Shown in pieces: positions 6,374 through 7,237 of a stretch of DNA of 7,237 nt. Origin of the DNA: CAYQJL01 sp964612295 (lineage in GTDB: Bacteria; Eisenbacteria; RBG-16-71-46; CAIMUX01; WJJG01); assembly GCA_964612295.1 (NCBI GenBank), contig CAZTDY010000132.1:1-7237 (forward strand). Direction: 5' to 3'. The notes under the pieces were generated by a model. It searched no databases and was not told the origin of the DNA. It saw nothing but the letters and a program-made list of their open reading frames with translations. The position numbers were made by a program, and so were the translations under genes. Every line of letters begins with the position of its first letter. Position 1 is the first letter of the stretch.

Positions 6374-6379
6374 TCCTCC
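6374..6379 (-). promoter_or_regulatory. Ribosome-binding site that sets the WxxGxW protein start
   Basis: GGAGGA on the minus strand lies 7 nt before the ATG at 6366-6364. No comparable site precedes the in-frame upstream starts near 6540, so the 109-aa reading is preferred over a 167-aa one. Confidence 0.75.
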
Positions 6380-6617
6380 GTTGTTCGTTCGTTTCGTGTC
6401 TCGCCCCTAGGAGGAGCAAGGCCCGTGCCGCAGGGACCGGGGGCGGTGGAAAAGTCGCGTGGCAGACTCGCGGACCATGACTTACGAGAACAAACAATCG
6501 CGCAATATGCCGACAAATAGCGAGATACAGAATCGACCAAAGCGGTGAGAATTGTGACAGAAGACTGGCGTCCCGGGCACTCACGATCAGGCCGCGCCGG
6601 GCCGGCCGTTCACCTGT

Positions 6618-6706
6618 CCCTCACGGTTCACCCGGGTGGACGCGAGGGTCCTCTCGAAGACGCCCTCCGAGGTGAAAACCGGCTGCCCAATGAACACGCG
6701 TGAGGG
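6618..6706. repeat. Nested inverted-repeat element
   Basis: The outer arms CCCTCACG (6618-6625) and CGTGAGGG (6699-6706) are perfect complements. Inside them TTCACC (6627-6632) pairs with GGTGAA (6671-6676), or alternatively GTTCA (6626-6630) with TGAAC (6691-6695). Within that, GAGGG (6644-6648) pairs with CCCTC (6663-6667). A separate 10-bp palindrome CACCCGGGTG lies at 6629-6638. The arrangement could fold as a branched hairpin in DNA or RNA. It has no T-run typical of an intrinsic terminator and no obvious target-site duplication. Confidence 0.5.
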
Positions 6707-6817
6707 ATCTCAAGCCAGAATTGATCCACTGGACTGCAGTCTGAGAGTGGACTTCCCCTGGTTCTCCTGACAAGTCCTAGGCTGCAATCGGGAGTTTGCG
6801 GAGGTGTCGGGGGCGGG

Positions 6818-6865
6818 CAGCGCTGCAGTCCCGAGTTCAAGGCCGAGGCGGTTCAGGCCCTGATT
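6818..6865 (+). pseudogene. Possible remnant of an IS3-type transposase OrfA N-terminus
   Basis: The plus-strand frame through 6818 reads QRCSPEFKAEAVQALI. The core SPEFKAEAV is the well-known N-terminal motif of IS3/IS911-type OrfA helix-turn-helix proteins. The frame is open from 6725 to about 7058 but has no start codon with a ribosome-binding site. The residues after the motif do not continue as a recognisable OrfA, and no OrfB, terminal inverted repeats or target duplication is visible. The beginning of an old, mostly deleted insertion is the likely reading. A chance match over nine residues cannot be excluded. Confidence 0.3.
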
Positions 6866-6946
6866 CCGCACAATGACCGCTTGCCGTGCAACTGGACAGC
6901 GGATCAGCTTCGTGGGGAGGGGTGGACCATGCGGGCACTGCTCTCC

Positions 6947-7237
6947 CTATCTGAGCAACACAATCTTGCCACGGAGAGCACCACACCCCAGGATTGCCTT
7001 CACGTAGTAGACGCCAGCTGCAACCCTTCTTCCGTCTCGGTCACGGCCATCCCATAGGCATGTGGCCTGGCCCTTCTCTCGCGGCTGCACCAGCAGTCGG
7101 CGAACCGCGGATCCATCAACAGACCAGATGTCAATCGCTGTGACCATCTCAAGGGAGCCTGTGTATATTGACAACATAATCTGTGATCCAAAGGCGCACA
7201 CACTTGGGACAACCTCTAAATAGCTTTGCACGATTTT
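6947..7237 (-). CDS. C-terminal end of a protein with a FlgD/T9SS-like tail (5' end off window)
   Basis: The minus-strand frame is open to the right edge and gives 96 residues ending KIVLLR. A GTG at 7231 could be called as a start, but it has no ribosome-binding site in view and the domain would be cut, so this is more likely the end of a longer protein. The tail shows AIDIWSVDGSAVRRLL, then a W-D-G-R-D-x-D-G-R turn and AAGVYYVKAI before the closing strand. It lines up with the aminotransferase tail in this window (EIFDLHGRLIRTL, WNGLDNQG, AGSYFYRLIAG). In place of the usual Asn-Pro near the domain start there is VVPSVCAFGSQ. Family knowledge: such tails occur on secreted or surface proteins and may serve as sorting signals. 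What the missing front part does cannot be said. Confidence 0.75.
   Translation of the reverse strand, partial: KIVQSYLEVVPSVCAFGSQIMLSIYTGSLEMVTAIDIWSVDGSAVRRLLVQPREKGQATCLWDGRDRDGRRVAAGVYYVKAILGCGALRGKIVLLR

Larger units (their letters stand above)
6367..6946. other. Non-coding stretch without a convincing gene
   Basis: This stretch of about 580 nt separates the WxxGxW gene from the partial gene at the right edge. Short open frames exist (for example 6628-6840 minus) but have neither a good start nor a ribosome-binding site. Content that can be named: the leader of the WxxGxW gene (6367 to about 6500), the nested inverted repeats at 6618-6706, a 10-bp palindrome GACTGCAGTC (6732-6741) flanked by CCACT/AGTGG, and a transposase-like remnant from 6818. 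No tRNA and no hairpin followed by a T-run was seen. Confidence 0.6.

Noticed and set aside
6367..6540. N-terminal extension of the WxxGxW protein to 167 aa
   Set aside because: The extension has no ribosome-binding site and no plausible sequence, whereas the internal ATG at 6366 has GGAGGA 7 nt upstream and a signal peptide after it.
6585..6610. GGCC/GCCGGC-rich palindromes as an origin or attachment site
   Set aside because: Short GC palindromes are common at this base composition; no iterons, integrase gene or tRNA end is nearby.
6628..6840. A 70-codon minus-strand frame in the gene-poor stretch
   Set aside because: It begins at a TTG with no ribosome-binding site, is Pro/Ser/Arg-rich, and crosses the inverted repeats.

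Overview
This window looks like chromosomal DNA of an uncultured, high-GC, Gram-negative bacterium, most plausibly from the FCB superphylum or an allied candidate phylum (Eisenbacteria, Latescibacteria and Krumholzibacteria are examples). The main clue is that two different proteins end in the same C-terminal beta-sandwich tail (FlgD-Ig / type IX sorting-domain-like), which is common in those groups. Purple-type Shine-Dalgarno sites (AGGAGG variants) precede nearly every gene. No rRNA, tRNA, CRISPR array, phage module or intact mobile element is visible.

Positions 1-4400, all minus strand. In transcription order this run holds: a 265-aa uncharacterised protein (4400-3603); a Tat-exported HisC-like PLP aminotransferase with a secretion-type tail (3525-2068); a 589-aa Na+/sugar symporter of the vSGLT type (2028-259); and the first 81 residues of a secreted GH29 alpha-L-fucosidase that runs off the left edge (244-1). 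The last three are closely packed (gaps of 39 and 14 nt), and the fucosidase ribosome-binding site touches the symporter stop codon, so they are probably one transcript. The simplest reading is that a secreted fucosidase releases sugar from fucosylated glycans and the sodium symporter takes it up. The role of the exported aminotransferase in that unit is the most puzzling part of the window.

Positions 4401-4578 are a divergent promoter region. Positions 4579-5754 (plus strand) encode a site-2-type intramembrane metalloprotease with two C-terminal CBS domains.

Positions 5732-6366, minus strand, hold two small genes with good ribosome-binding sites: a basic exported protein with two WxxGxW repeats (6366-6037) and an acidic 79-aa protein of unknown function (5971-5732), whose end overlaps the protease gene tail to tail.

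Positions 6367-6946 carry no convincing gene. They contain a nested inverted-repeat element (6618-6706) and a short stretch on the plus strand that reads like a decayed IS3-type transposase OrfA start (6818-6865). Positions 6947-7237 (minus) are the C-terminal end of a protein entering from the right edge, again with the FlgD-like tail.

I did not find a clear new multi-gene system. The strongest candidates for something undescribed are the Tat-signal / aminotransferase / secretion-tail fusion inside a sugar-uptake operon, and the uncharacterised 265-aa protein upstream of it.
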